Positions 8,584 to 17,023 of a DNA stretch of 64,000 nucleotides are shown here, piece after piece. Below the pieces are notes generated by a model, which had not been told where the DNA came from, did not search any database, and saw nothing but the letters and a program-made list of their open reading frames with translations. The DNA is from Flavobacteriaceae bacterium (GTDB lineage: Bacteria; Bacteroidota; Bacteroidia; Flavobacteriales; Flavobacteriaceae). The translations under genes and the position numbers were made by a program. The stretch's first letter is position 1, and each line of letters opens with the position of its first letter. Location: positions 83,075 through 147,074 of the forward strand of contig CANFZM010000005.1 of NCBI GenBank assembly GCA_947451525.1, in the 5' to 3' direction.

Positions 8584-9354
8584 ATGAAAAATAAATTTAC
8601 ACTATTATTAGTATTAGCGATGGTATTTCCTGCAATTTCAATCGCCCAACTAAAGCCAATTGATTATAAAGATGGTGATCAGCAACTAATTGGATTTGTT
8701 TCAAAACCATCTAAAGGAATGAAAAATAAAGCAGGAATTTTAATTCTTCCGGCTTGGATGGGGATAGATGACCATGCTAAAGAAAGTGCTTCCGAATTGT
8801 CTAAATTAGGTTACTTTACTTTTGTTGCAGATATTTATGGTTTAGGAAATAAACCTACAAATTATGCTGAAGCAGGACAAAAAGCAGGTTATTTCAAGAA
8901 AAATATTAAAGAATACCAAAAAAGAATTCAACTAGCTCTAGACCAATTGATAGAGCAAGGCGCTAATCCAGACAATATAGTAGTTATGGGATATTGTTTT
9001 GGAGGGACTGGTGCAATTGAAGCAGCACGAACCAACATGAAAGTAAAAGGAATTGTATCGTTTCACGGCGGTTTAGGTCGTGATGAAATAAGAACAATTG
9101 ATCCAATATCTGTAAGACTTTTAGTGTTACATGGGGCAGATGATCCTTACGAAAGTGAAACCGAAATAAAAGCTTTTCAAAATGAAATGCGAGTTGCTAA
9201 AGCCGATTGGGAAATCGTTTATTATGCTAATGCAGTGCATTCATTTACCGATAAAGGTGCTGGAACAGATAATAGTAAAGGTGCCGCTTATAACGAAAAG
9301 GCAGATAAACGTTCGTGGAAAGCAATGCTTCAGTTCTTGAAAGAAGTATTGTAA
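8584..9354 (+). CDS. Exported dienelactone hydrolase family protein
   Basis: 256 residues from the ATG at 8584, with a clear signal peptide (MKNKFTLLLVLAMVFPAISIAQ). The alpha/beta hydrolase fold carries the dienelactone-hydrolase-type nucleophile elbow GYCFGG (cysteine nucleophile), an Asp in HGADDPYE and a His in AVHSFTDKG, so the Cys-Asp-His triad is complete. The family hydrolyses lactones or esters; the natural substrate is unknown. The upstream extension to 8545 was rejected because it overlaps the promoter and would bury the signal peptide. Confidence 0.87.
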   Translation: MKNKFTLLLVLAMVFPAISIAQLKPIDYKDGDQQLIGFVSKPSKGMKNKAGILILPAWMGIDDHAKESASELSKLGYFTFVADIYGLGNKPTNYAEAGQKAGYFKKNIKEYQKRIQLALDQLIEQGANPDNIVVMGYCFGGTGAIEAARTNMKVKGIVSFHGGLGRDEIRTIDPISVRLLVLHGADDPYESETEIKAFQNEMRVAKADWEIVYYANAVHSFTDKGAGTDNSKGAAYNEKADKRSWKAMLQFLKEVL

Positions 9355-9381
9355 ATACGTAACGACACTATCCTAAATTTT

Positions 9382-9416
9382 AAAAGTCCTGAAGAAATAT
9401 ATTCTTCAGGACTTTT
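9382..9416. terminator. Bidirectional terminator
   Basis: Stem aaaagtcctgaagaa / ttcttcaggactttt around a 5-base loop, flanked by A and T runs, between convergent genes ending at 9354 and 9421. Confidence 0.85.
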
Positions 9417-9420
9417 GCTT

Positions 9421-10677
9421 TTAGTTAATCTTATACTTCAAACTTAAACTTACATTTCGGTAAGAATAGTTACTGGAATTAGTCATATATGGATTTACAT
9501 TGAGGTTAGTATATTGTCTAAGTTCTAATTCAAACTTTTTATAAGCATAACCTAAACCAATTAATAAATTAAATTTATTACTATTTAATGAATTTTCTTT
9601 AAAATTAGTAACATTGCTTCTGTGTAATGTGAAACTAGAATTATTAGAAAATTCAATATTTACAGCAGAATGAATATTAAATTTAGATTGTTTGTTTAAA
9701 ATAATATTTCGTCTTAGTCCAATTGGAACTTGCAAATAATTGTATTTAACAGAAGCAATATAGTCTTCATTAACTAATCCAGTAGTGTAATTTGGATTGA
9801 TGTAGTAGGTAGAAGTAAAAATACCATTTCCAGAATAGGTATTGTAAGTAGGCTCTATAAATATGGACCAATTATTATTGTTAAATGGAAGAATCATTTC
9901 AATTTCAAATCCATATCCTATAGAATATTTTTTATCTGTTAAATTTCTTCCGTCAAATGGAACACTACTATCTATTTTAAAATCAAAATGAGACAAATTA
10001 TTATTTACTACTAATTTGTAATTAATTACTGTCTTACTTCTTTTTTGAATTTCCTTAGAAGAAGTATCTCCTTGAAACTGATTAGCAGTAACAAAGTATT
10101 TTATTAAATCATTTTGTTTGTAAGATAAAGTTTCACTTTTGCTATTGTAAACATCTGCTTTTACATTTAAAAACAATTGTTTTTTATATTCTGAATTAAC
10201 ATATAAATCAGTTAAATTTTCTTCAAAATATTTTTTGTAAATTAATTGTTGTACTTCCGATACATCTGTTTTAAAGAAAAAACGAATAGGAAATTCATTG
10301 TTTTCAAAACTATAAAGTGAGTTTTTACCTTCTACTAATACTTTTAAAAGTACTGTTGAAGAAATAAAATGAGGCTCTTTGGATAAAGAATAATTAGGTT
10401 CTCCTTTAGAATCATCAACATTTAAAGTCTGTCTAATATATTTGGATATTCCAACAATAGAGAATTCTTGCATATTAGAAATTGAAATTTCCTGAACATC
10501 ATCCTGTAATGTTTTTTTAACTTCAATGGCATTTGGGTTGTACTCCCAATCAACGTTTTTTATTAAACAATTAATTTTTGTTCCAGAATTATCAATATAA
10601 TATCCGTTTTCAAATTTGATTTGAGAAAAACTAAAAATACTAAAAAGAAGGAAAATAGAAAGTGAGAAATTTTTCAT
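9421..10677 (-). CDS. Signal-peptide protein with C-terminal beta-barrel, unknown function
   Basis: 418 residues. Signal peptide MKNFSLSIFLLFSIFSFSQ. Residues about 20-210 form a domain starting with a KFENGYYIDNSGTKINCLIKN pattern common in Bacteroidota proteins, where a short beta motif describes conserved surface proteins of unknown role. The C-terminal half alternates hydrophobic and polar residues and ends in a strand (NVSLSLKYKIN), as in outer-membrane beta-barrels of the PorT type. A -7 box (tatatttg, minus strand 10695-10688) lies 11 bp before the ATG. Probably outer membrane; function not assigned. Confidence 0.75.
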   Translation of the reverse strand: MKNFSLSIFLLFSIFSFSQIKFENGYYIDNSGTKINCLIKNVDWEYNPNAIEVKKTLQDDVQEISISNMQEFSIVGISKYIRQTLNVDDSKGEPNYSLSKEPHFISSTVLLKVLVEGKNSLYSFENNEFPIRFFFKTDVSEVQQLIYKKYFEENLTDLYVNSEYKKQLFLNVKADVYNSKSETLSYKQNDLIKYFVTANQFQGDTSSKEIQKRSKTVINYKLVVNNNLSHFDFKIDSSVPFDGRNLTDKKYSIGYGFEIEMILPFNNNNWSIFIEPTYNTYSGNGIFTSTYYINPNYTTGLVNEDYIASVKYNYLQVPIGLRRNIILNKQSKFNIHSAVNIEFSNNSSFTLHRSNVTNFKENSLNSNKFNLLIGLGYAYKKFELELRQYTNLNVNPYMTNSSNYSYRNVSLSLKYKIN

Positions 10678-10732
10678 TTTTTTTTCTCAAATATAACAAA
10701 ATTATTAAAACTATTACATGAAGTATATAAAA

Positions 10733-10795
10733 TACAAAAGCCAACCTGGAGCGGTCGGCTATTGAGGTGAGGTGTAACTTCCTTTCGGAATCCTC
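10733..10795 (-). ncRNA. Probable short structured non-coding RNA
   Basis: On the minus strand a near-consensus promoter is followed by about 60 nt with two hairpins. The first is gagg..ttcc-gaaa-ggaa..cctc (GNRA tetraloop, asymmetric internal loop). The second is agccgacc-gctcc..ggttggct followed by tttt, i.e. an intrinsic terminator (10760-10736). GC content is far above the flanking intergenic DNA. There is no ORF. The end is 55 nt before the start of the beta-barrel gene, which has its own -7 box, so it looks like an independent sRNA rather than a leader. Candidates are the Flavo-1 RNA family described in Flavobacteria, or an unnamed sRNA; I cannot confirm either. The 5' end is estimated. 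Confidence 0.6.
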
Positions 10796-10799
10796 GATG

Positions 10800-10832
10800 C
10801 AAATATACATTAAAATAATGTATTAAAGTCAA
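10800..10832 (-). promoter_or_regulatory. Promoter of the short RNA
   Basis: Minus strand: ttgac (10832-10828) and tatatttg (10807-10800), with 22 bp between TTG and the box. This is one of the best consensus matches in the window. Confidence 0.65.
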
Positions 10833-10901
10833 GGAATTCTAATTTATTTTAAAATTAAGTGTTGACCTTGAAAATCAGTTTAGTACCAATACCTAAATAC
10901 T

Positions 10902-11792
10902 TTATTTACTAAATTGAGTAGAAACTTTTTCGGCTTTTTTACTTTCGGCATAATCATAAAAACCTTCTCCAGATTTAACTCCAAGTTTTCCAGCCATAAC
11001 CATATTTACTAATAATGGGCAAGGAGCGTATTTTGGATTCTTAAATCCGTCGTACATAACATTTAGAATAGATAAACAAACGTCTAATCCTATAAAATCT
11101 GCTAGTTGTAATGGTCCCATTGGGTGTCCCATGCCGAGTTTCATTACGGTATCAATTTCGTTTACGCCAGCAACTTTATTATAAAGAGTTTCAATTGCTT
11201 CATTAATCATTGGCATTAAAATTCGGTTAGCCACAAAACCAGGATAGTCATTCACTTCTGTAGGAGTTTTACCTAATTTTATTGATAAATCCATGATGAT
11301 TTTAGTTACTTCATCGGATGTAGTATAACCGCGAATAATCTCTACTAATTTCATAATAGGCACTGGATTCATAAAGTGCATTCCGATAACTCTTTCGGGA
11401 TGTACTACTTGGGCCGCTATTTGAGTAATAGAAATAGAAGAAGTATTGGTTGCCAAAATTACATTATGATCGCAAATTTCACTTAACTGCTTGAAGATGT
11501 TAAGTTTTAAAGCAACATTTTCAGTTGCTGCTTCTACCACTAAATCGGTACCTACTACACCATCGGCAATTTCGGTATAAGTAATGATATTTCCAATAGT
11601 TTTATGTTTGTCCTCTTCGGTAATGGTTCCTTTAGTCACCATTCTATCCAAGTTGGAAGCAATGGTTGCCATTGCTTTTTCTAATGATTTTTCCGATTTA
11701 TCTATAAGTTTTACGGTGAATCCGCTTTGAGCAAAAGTATGTGCAATTCCGTTGCCCATAGTTCCTGCGCCAATTACTGCTATTGTTTTCAT
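10902..11792 (-). CDS. 3-hydroxyacyl-CoA (3-hydroxybutyryl-CoA) dehydrogenase
   Basis: 296 residues. N-terminal Rossmann domain with GAGTMGNGIAHTFAQ (residues 7-21) binding NAD(H). The catalytic histidine is in GMHFMNPVPIMKLVE, followed by NDYPGFVANRI at the domain junction. The C-terminal dimerisation domain contains GMGHPMGPLQLADFIGLD. Length fits the single-function short-chain dehydrogenases (HbdA/PaaH type) that interconvert acetoacetyl-CoA and 3-hydroxybutyryl-CoA. No thiolase or crotonase is adjacent, so it appears to be a single-gene unit. Confidence 0.92.
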   Translation of the reverse strand: MKTIAVIGAGTMGNGIAHTFAQSGFTVKLIDKSEKSLEKAMATIASNLDRMVTKGTITEEDKHKTIGNIITYTEIADGVVGTDLVVEAATENVALKLNIFKQLSEICDHNVILATNTSSISITQIAAQVVHPERVIGMHFMNPVPIMKLVEIIRGYTTSDEVTKIIMDLSIKLGKTPTEVNDYPGFVANRILMPMINEAIETLYNKVAGVNEIDTVMKLGMGHPMGPLQLADFIGLDVCLSILNVMYDGFKNPKYAPCPLLVNMVMAGKLGVKSGEGFYDYAESKKAEKVSTQFSK

Positions 11793-11890
11793 TTGAAAGG
11801 TGATGTGTTTATAAGTTTATTAGTTTAGTTTGTCATTCTGATAGGAATCTATTAAAATTTTGTAATCAATTATTTAAATGGCAGTTTTTC

Positions 11891-11950
11891 AAACCATTAA
11901 GGTATTAAGTTTCATTAAGACTTAATTTTTCTTAATGCCTTAGAGGTTCA
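11891..11950. repeat. CATTAAGG-type inverted repeat
   Basis: aaaccattaaggtattaag and cattaag are followed by cttaa..cttaatgccttag, an imperfect palindrome of short TTAAG/CTTAA words. The left arm is nearly identical to the arm at 41988. Confidence 0.6.
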
Positions 11951-11954
11951 ATTT

Positions 11955-12923
11955 TTATTTTTCATTCATACTATCAATAATCATATAGGCTACTCGCAAG
12001 GCTTCCGTTCCATCTTGTAAAGTAACGACTGGAGTGGTATTATTTGTAATTGCATCAGCAAAAGATTCCAATTCATCCAAAATAGCGTTGTTGGGTTCTA
12101 CTTCTGGATTTGCAAAATAAATTTGTTTCTTTTCGCCTTCTGCATTTTGTAAAATCATATCAAAATCTCCAGGAACTTCTGGTGCTTCTTTCATTTTTAC
12201 GACTTCGCAAATCTTATCTAAATAATCTACTGATATGTATGCATCCTTTTGAAAAAAACGTGATTTACGCATGTTTTTCATCGAAATTCTACTCGAAGTA
12301 ATGTTGGCAACACAACCATTTTCAAATTCAATTCGAGCATTTGCAATATCTGGCGATTGACTCAAAACCGAAACGCCACTAGCATGAACGGCTTTAACTT
12401 TCGATTTTACCACACTTAGAATAGCATCGATATCGTGAATCATTAAATCTAAAACCACAGGAACATCGGTACCACGAGGATTAAATTCAGCCAAACGATG
12501 GGTTTCAATGAACATCGGACTTTCAATCATGTCTTTCACAGCAGTAAATGCAGGATTAAAACGCTCCACATGACCAACTTGTCCTTTTACATTGTATTCG
12601 TTAGATAATGCATTGATTTCTTCGGCTTCAGCAACAGTAGTAGCAATTGGTTTTTCAATAAAAACATGCTTGCCACTTTTAATGGAAACTTTGGCACATT
12701 TATAATGTGAAAGGGTAGGTGTTACAATGTCTATAACGTCCACAGAGTGAATTAATTTGGCAATGGTATCAAATTGTTTGTATCCGAATTCGGCTGCAAT
12801 TTTGGCTCCGTTTTCTTGATTTTCGTCATAAAAACCAACCAATTCGTATTTATCAGATTGTTGTAATAATCGTAGATGTATTTTTCCGAGGTGACCGGCA
12901 CCTAAAACGCCAACTTTAAGCAT
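11955..12923 (-). CDS. Gfo/Idh/MocA family NAD(P)-dependent oxidoreductase
   Basis: 322 residues from the ATG at 12923. The Rossmann motif VGVLGAGHLGKIHLR begins at residue 4, which favours this start over the ATG 18 bp upstream. The motif EKPIATTVAEAEEI is the family's conserved EKP lysine, and GHVERFNPAF and DLMIHDIDAIL carry the likely substrate-site histidines. It resembles UDP-N-acetylglucosamine or inositol dehydrogenases, but the substrate cannot be named. Single gene, divergent from pcm. Confidence 0.87.
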   Translation of the reverse strand: MLKVGVLGAGHLGKIHLRLLQQSDKYELVGFYDENQENGAKIAAEFGYKQFDTIAKLIHSVDVIDIVTPTLSHYKCAKVSIKSGKHVFIEKPIATTVAEAEEINALSNEYNVKGQVGHVERFNPAFTAVKDMIESPMFIETHRLAEFNPRGTDVPVVLDLMIHDIDAILSVVKSKVKAVHASGVSVLSQSPDIANARIEFENGCVANITSSRISMKNMRKSRFFQKDAYISVDYLDKICEVVKMKEAPEVPGDFDMILQNAEGEKKQIYFANPEVEPNNAILDELESFADAITNNTTPVVTLQDGTEALRVAYMIIDSMNEK

Positions 12924-12958
12924 AGTATTAAATTTTATCAAAAGTACTAATTATTAAA

Positions 12959-13042
12959 TAAATTCCAATAATGAAATTCTAAATTCCAATGGTAAAATAA
13001 TAGTGCGATTAATTGGAATTTGGAATTTGAAATTTAGAATTT
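12959..13042. repeat. Imperfect palindrome of ATTGGAATTT words
   Basis: Left arm 12959-12990 contains aaattccaa twice; right arm 13012-13042 contains ttggaattt twice and ends in aatttagaattta. The arms pair over about 30 bp with few mismatches. It lies between divergent genes, upstream of pcm. Confidence 0.6.
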
Positions 13043-13078
13043 AAAAGTTATTTTTACAGAAATATAATTCCATCCCAA

Positions 13079-13720
13079 TTGAAAGATACGAATAAGCACC
13101 AAGGACTACGAAATCAACTTGCTAAATTATTAGAAGATAAAGGAATAATTGATAAAAATGTATTGGAAGCCATAAAGAAAATTCCACGTCATTTATTTTT
13201 AAATTCTAGTTTTGAAGATTTTGCTTACCAAGATAAGGCGTTTCCTATTGGTGCAGGACAAACTATCTCACAGCCCTATACGGTTGCATTTCAGAGCCAA
13301 CTTTTGGAAGTAAAAAAAGATCAAAAAATATTAGAAATTGGAACTGGAAGTGGCTATCAAACAGCAGTTTTGTGTTTGCTTGGCGCAAAAGTATATTCGG
13401 TAGAACGTCAAAATGAATTGTTTAAAACGACCTCTGCTTTATTGCCAAAATTAGGAATTCGACCAAAACATCTATCGTTTGGCGATGGCTATAAAGGTTT
13501 GCCAAATCATGCTCCGTTTGATAGTATTATTGTTACTGCAGGAGCACCAATTATTCCACAAGCACTAATGGCACAATTAAAAATAGGAGGTAAGTTAGTA
13601 ATTCCAGTTGGAGAAAAAGACCAAATCATGACCATGCTCATCCGAAAAAACGAAACCCAATTTGAAAAACACGAATTTGGTGATTTTAAATTCGTTCCTT
13701 TATTAGAAAATAAAAATTAA
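13079..13720 (+). CDS. pcm: Protein-L-isoaspartate O-methyltransferase
   Basis: 213 residues. SAM-binding motif EIGTGSGYQTAVL and the upstream PIGAGQTISQPYTVA segment are typical of Pcm, which methylates L-isoaspartyl residues in aged proteins. The start codon is TTG (LKDTNKHQGLRNQL as written); no in-frame ATG precedes the conserved N-terminus, so the rare start is well supported. Cytoplasmic. Followed by a shared terminator with the convergent Fic gene. Confidence 0.9.
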   Translation: MKDTNKHQGLRNQLAKLLEDKGIIDKNVLEAIKKIPRHLFLNSSFEDFAYQDKAFPIGAGQTISQPYTVAFQSQLLEVKKDQKILEIGTGSGYQTAVLCLLGAKVYSVERQNELFKTTSALLPKLGIRPKHLSFGDGYKGLPNHAPFDSIIVTAGAPIIPQALMAQLKIGGKLVIPVGEKDQIMTMLIRKNETQFEKHEFGDFKFVPLLENKN

Positions 13721-13725
13721 ACCAA

Positions 13726-13760
13726 AACCCATCACTGTAAATTTAGACAGTAGATGGGTT
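13726..13760. terminator. Bidirectional terminator between pcm and fic
   Basis: Stem aacccatc-actgt / acagt-a-gatgggtt with one bulged A and an 8-base loop, immediately before the convergent stop codon. Confidence 0.8.
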
Positions 13761-13762
13761 TA

Positions 13763-14812
13763 TTATTTACTAATAATATCTAAATATCGTTGCATACATT
13801 CTTTTTCAATTTGGGCAACTAAAAGGATGAAATCTTCTTTATTTCCTGAAGTTTGTGCCGTTTCTAGCGATTGATAATATTGCATTCTAGTTTCATAATC
13901 TCCTTTAATGTTGGCAATTACATAACCATTTTGCAATAATATCAAGTTCATTATCAATCTAGAAGTTCTACCATTACCATCAATAAAAGGGTGAATAGTT
14001 ACCAAACGCTCGTGCATTTCAGCCGCTAAAATTACTGGATGTAATTTATTTTTATTTTCTTCCATCCAAAGGAAATAATCTTCCATTTGTTTAGGGACTA
14101 AAAAAGGTTGTGGAGGCATATGGCTACTGCCTTTTATCATTACTTGTACTCTTCTGTAACGACCAGCATCTTCCGGAATAATTCCTCTTAATATTAAGTT
14201 GTGAACCGAAAGAAGTTCTCTTTCATTAAAAGAAAAATTGCGTTCTATTAATTGTTTAATATAAGCAACTGCTTCTACGTGGTTAATGGCTTCTAGATGC
14301 TCTCGCATACTTTTTCCAGAAATTGTCAACCCTTCATTAATTACCAAATCAGTTTCACGAAGGGTAAGGGTATTTCCTTCTATTCGGTTGCTTTCAAAGG
14401 TATATTCCAGTTCTAATGCTTGTGCAATTCTAAAACTATCTAATTCTCTAAATTTATTTAATGTGTCTTTTAAAGTATCAATTTCATCCAATATCGTTTT
14501 TAAGTTATTAGAAATCATCGATTTTCGGGAAATATAACTGTTTTCTATTTCTTCTCTAACCATATTCATGGCTCTTAGAGTTAAATTATCATCCCCAATT
14601 TCATAAAGTATTCTTTCTTTAAGCCATGCAACCATTAAGGTTTCGTAATCTATTTCTAAAACATGTGCCAATTTAGCAACTTGTTCACGGGTTGGTTTTC
14701 TAGTACCATTTTCAAATTTACTAATCAATGCTTGATCAATACCAATAAGTTGTGCTAACTCACGAGTTTTAATGTTTTTTTGTTCTCTTGCATTTTTTAA
14801 TAAGGCTTTCAT
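13763..14812 (-). CDS. HTH-Fic domain protein (putative AMP-transferase)
   Basis: 349 residues from the ATG at 14812. N-terminal XRE-type helix-turn-helix (about residues 1-60, TRELAQLIGIDQALISKFE), then a helical linker, then a Fic domain. The catalytic motif HPFIDGNGRTSR is complete at 274-285. An inhibitory-helix motif SNRIEG lies at 141-146, matching [S/T]xxxE[G/N] of class II Fic proteins, so AMP transfer is probably autoinhibited. A promoter box at 14843-14836 lies between the two possible start codons and supports the shorter start over 14848. No partner antitoxin gene is adjacent. Target unknown. Confidence 0.87.
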   Translation of the reverse strand: MKALLKNAREQKNIKTRELAQLIGIDQALISKFENGTRKPTREQVAKLAHVLEIDYETLMVAWLKERILYEIGDDNLTLRAMNMVREEIENSYISRKSMISNNLKTILDEIDTLKDTLNKFRELDSFRIAQALELEYTFESNRIEGNTLTLRETDLVINEGLTISGKSMREHLEAINHVEAVAYIKQLIERNFSFNERELLSVHNLILRGIIPEDAGRYRRVQVMIKGSSHMPPQPFLVPKQMEDYFLWMEENKNKLHPVILAAEMHERLVTIHPFIDGNGRTSRLIMNLILLQNGYVIANIKGDYETRMQYYQSLETAQTSGNKEDFILLVAQIEKECMQRYLDIISK

Positions 14813-14835
14813 TTTGATGACTTTATATTTCTTGA

Positions 14836-14843
14836 CAAATTTA
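14836..14843 (-). promoter_or_regulatory. -7 box deciding the Fic start
   Basis: Minus strand taaatttg, a full TAnnTTTG match, 23 bp before the ATG at 14812 and downstream of the alternative ATG at 14848. No matching -33 TTG was found. Confidence 0.4.
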
Positions 14844-14887
14844 GTCATAAATTTAAATTAAAAAAATATTTTTCAATTTTTTTAAGT

Positions 14888-15343
14888 CTAATTAAATTCT
14901 TTCTTAATTCGTGCTAGGTCACGTTTGGTATCTTGTTCTTTTAGAGATTCGCGTTTGTCGTAAGTTTTTTTACCTCTGCAAAGTGCAATTTCAAGTTTGG
15001 CAAGACCTTTTTCATTGGTAAACAAACGTAACGGAACTATAGTTAAACCTTTAGATTCAACACTTCGGGCAAGTGATTTTAGTTCTTTTTTATTTAATAA
15101 AAGTTTGCGTTCACTTCTAGATTTATGATTGAATTGATTTCCGAAGGCATATTCTTCAATATAAGTATTGATTGCAAACAGTTCACCATTGCTAAATTCG
15201 CAAAAACTTTCGGCAATTTGTGCCTTCCCCAATCGGATAGATTTTATTTCGGTACCAGTTAAAACGATTCCGGCCGAATAGGTTTCGATTATTTCAAAAT
15301 CAAATTTGGCTCTTTTGTTAAGTATGTTGGCAACTTTTATCAT
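14888..15343 (-). CDS. smpB: SsrA-binding protein SmpB
   Basis: 151 residues, normal family length. The conserved N-terminal [24 protein letters not shown] and the [22 protein letters not shown] stretch identify SmpB. The C-terminal tail is basic ([19 protein letters not shown]). It binds tmRNA and delivers it to stalled ribosomes for trans-translation. The tmRNA gene is not in this window. Confidence 0.96.
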   Translation of the reverse strand: MIKVANILNKRAKFDFEIIETYSAGIVLTGTEIKSIRLGKAQIAESFCEFSNGELFAINTYIEEYAFGNQFNHKSRSERKLLLNKKELKSLARSVESKGLTIVPLRLFTNEKGLAKLEIALCRGKKTYDKRESLKEQDTKRDLARIKKEFN

Positions 15344-15350
15344 AGGCTTA

Positions 15351-15378
15351 CAAAGGTACTAACAAATTTATGAAACAA
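15351..15378 (-). promoter_or_regulatory. smpB promoter, near-leaderless
   Basis: Minus strand TTG (15378-15376), 17 bp spacer, taccttTG box (15358-15351). The predicted transcript start is only a few bases before the ATG at 15343. A second box, taaatttg (15370-15363), overlaps. Confidence 0.45.
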
Positions 15379-15451
15379 AAATTAATTTTTATTGTAAGAA
15401 ATAATTTACAAAAACATGATTAATATCACTTTATAAAATATGGCTTGGTAA

Positions 15452-15459
15452 TACATTTG
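15452..15459 (+). promoter_or_regulatory. -7 box for the 15502 gene
   Basis: tacatttg, full match, 42 bp before the ATG. Confidence 0.45.
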
Positions 15460-15501
15460 TACTATAAATTTAAAACCATAAAAATTTAAAACCCCAAACA
15501 A

Positions 15502-16116
15502 ATGAAAAAATTATTATTAGTTGTAGTTATCGCTTTAGTGTCGTTAACTATAAATGCACAAGACAAAAAAGAAAGTAAAGGATTACAAGGAGTATGGTGG
15601 GCAACAGGTCAACTTTCAACTTCTTCTAGTAAAGATGGTGTTGGAAACAAAACTGTTAATACTACTTTCCTTCCTATTGTAGGTGTTTTTATTACTCCAG
15701 ATGTGAGTATTGGTTTAGGTATTGGAAATATTGCAACAAAATATACTCCAGTAACTGGAAATTCTACTTCAGGAAACACTTTTGTTATTGAGCCATTGGT
15801 AAGAAAATATTGGAATGTTAAAGGAGGATTATTCTTCTTCGGTCAAGTTGCTTTACCTGTAATGATGGGAAAAGATGCTGCTAATACTAAAACTAATTCA
15901 GTTGCTTTAGATTTATCTCCAGGTTTTGATTATGTAGTTAATAAATGGTTTACCGTTGAAACTTCATTTTCAATTGCTAATATTGGAACAACTTCTACAA
16001 CTCCTGATGGTGGTTCTAAATCATCCACTTTTGGTTTAGATGTTAATCCATTTGATATGAATCCTGGAAGTAGAACTTTAGGAGGATTAAGAGTAGGAGT
16101 AAAATTCTTATTCTAA
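15502..16116 (+). CDS. Outer-membrane beta-barrel-like protein
   Basis: 204 residues with a signal peptide (MKKLLLVVVIALVSLTINAQ). The mature part alternates Gly, Ser/Thr and aromatic residues in strand-like segments (VSIGLGIGNIATKYTP, GGLFFFGQVALPVMMG) and ends GGLRVGVKFLF, with the terminal aromatic typical of outer-membrane barrels. About eight strands fit. It has its own promoter and terminator. Function not known; probably a small Bacteroidota porin-like or structural OMP. Confidence 0.75.
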   Translation: MKKLLLVVVIALVSLTINAQDKKESKGLQGVWWATGQLSTSSSKDGVGNKTVNTTFLPIVGVFITPDVSIGLGIGNIATKYTPVTGNSTSGNTFVIEPLVRKYWNVKGGLFFFGQVALPVMMGKDAANTKTNSVALDLSPGFDYVVNKWFTVETSFSIANIGTTSTTPDGGSKSSTFGLDVNPFDMNPGSRTLGGLRVGVKFLF

Positions 16117-16157
16117 TAAAAAACAATTTATTGGTTAGTTCCGAGTAACATCGGACG

Positions 16158-16193
16158 AAAAGGTCATCATTTCATAGTGGTGACTTTTTTTTT
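16158..16193 (+). terminator. Terminator after the OMP gene
   Basis: aaaaggtcatca / tggtgactttt stem (with G-U pairs) followed by a run of nine T. Confidence 0.8.
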
Positions 16194-16209
16194 GTAGTAT
16201 ATTTGTCGC

Positions 16210-16443
16210 ATGGAAAACAACAAATCAAAAGATCCATTACACGGAATCACCCTACAAAATATTCTAGAACAACTAGTTCTTTTTTATGGTTTTGACACTT
16301 TAGGGGAACTAATTAAAATTAAATGTTTTACAGATAACCCAACAATAAAATCGAGTTTAAATTTTCTTAGAAAAACCGATTGGGCTCGCAAGAAAGTAGA
16401 AGAATTGTACATTAGAACTTTGCCTAGATTATCTAAAGAATAG
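16210..16443 (+). CDS. VF530-type (DUF2132) small DNA-binding family protein
   Basis: 77 residues matching the VF530/DUF2132 family over its whole length: DPLHGITLQNILEQL, then CFTDNPTIKSSLNFLRKTDWARKKVEELY. The family has a solved helical structure with proposed DNA binding; the biological role is unknown. A -7-like box (tatatttg, 16198-16205) lies directly before the ATG. Its stop is 3 bp from the stop of the convergent acetyltransferase. Confidence 0.85.
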   Translation: MENNKSKDPLHGITLQNILEQLVLFYGFDTLGELIKIKCFTDNPTIKSSLNFLRKTDWARKKVEELYIRTLPRLSKE

Positions 16444-16446
16444 AAA

Positions 16447-17007
16447 TTATCTATTAAAATTTCTTTTTAAAATGGAATAAATTACGGTATCCCAAAACTT
16501 GCCATCCCATAATTCATTTTCAATAATATGCGCTTCTTTTACAAAGCCATTTTTCTGTAAAACCCTTTCCGATGCTTTGTTTTCAGGGTCAATTACCGCT
16601 TCAATTGAATGCATTTGTAAATCGGTAAATCCATATTCTAAAACCACTTTAATGGCTTCGGTTATAATTCCTTGTCCGTTATATTGCGGCAAAATCATAT
16701 AACCTATTTCACAGCGGTGGTTTTCGGGTTGTATTCTATAATGCCCAATAATTCCAATCATTTTTGGACTTCCTTTTAAAGTAATCGCCCAATTAATACC
16801 CTCGTTACTTTCAATTTTATCGTCAATTGTTTTAAAATGTGCTAATGCGTCTTCTTTGGTTTTCGCTAAAGGACGGGGAATAAATTTCATCGTTTCTGGA
16901 TTGCTTCGAAGTTCCAAAATTTCTGCAACATCAGTTTCCGCTAGTCTTCGCAACAATAGTCTTTCGGATTCTAAATTTTTAAATGGATGAAAATTGATTT
17001 CTAGCAT
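16447..17007 (-). CDS. GNAT family N-acetyltransferase (RimJ/RimL type)
   Basis: 186 residues from the ATG at 17007. This start gives the family N-terminus (NLESERLLLRRLAETD) and leaves 16 bp to the upstream gene, whereas the longer frame to 17088 would overlap it by 65 bp. The acetyl-CoA loop region YMILPQYNGQGIITEAIK and the ASERVLQKNGF motif are typical of RimJ/RimL-like enzymes that acetylate protein N-termini or small molecules. The specific substrate is unknown. Probably co-transcribed with the epimerase gene. Confidence 0.85.
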   Translation of the reverse strand: MLEINFHPFKNLESERLLLRRLAETDVAEILELRSNPETMKFIPRPLAKTKEDALAHFKTIDDKIESNEGINWAITLKGSPKMIGIIGHYRIQPENHRCEIGYMILPQYNGQGIITEAIKVVLEYGFTDLQMHSIEAVIDPENKASERVLQKNGFVKEAHIIENELWDGKFWDTVIYSILKRNFNR

Positions 17008-17023
17008 TTGGTATTTTTTTAAT

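Noticed and set aside
10733..10795. Calling the short RNA the 4.5S/SRP RNA (ffs)
   Set aside because: The GNRA-capped stem is similar, but the conserved symmetric internal loop is not present and the molecule seems too short.
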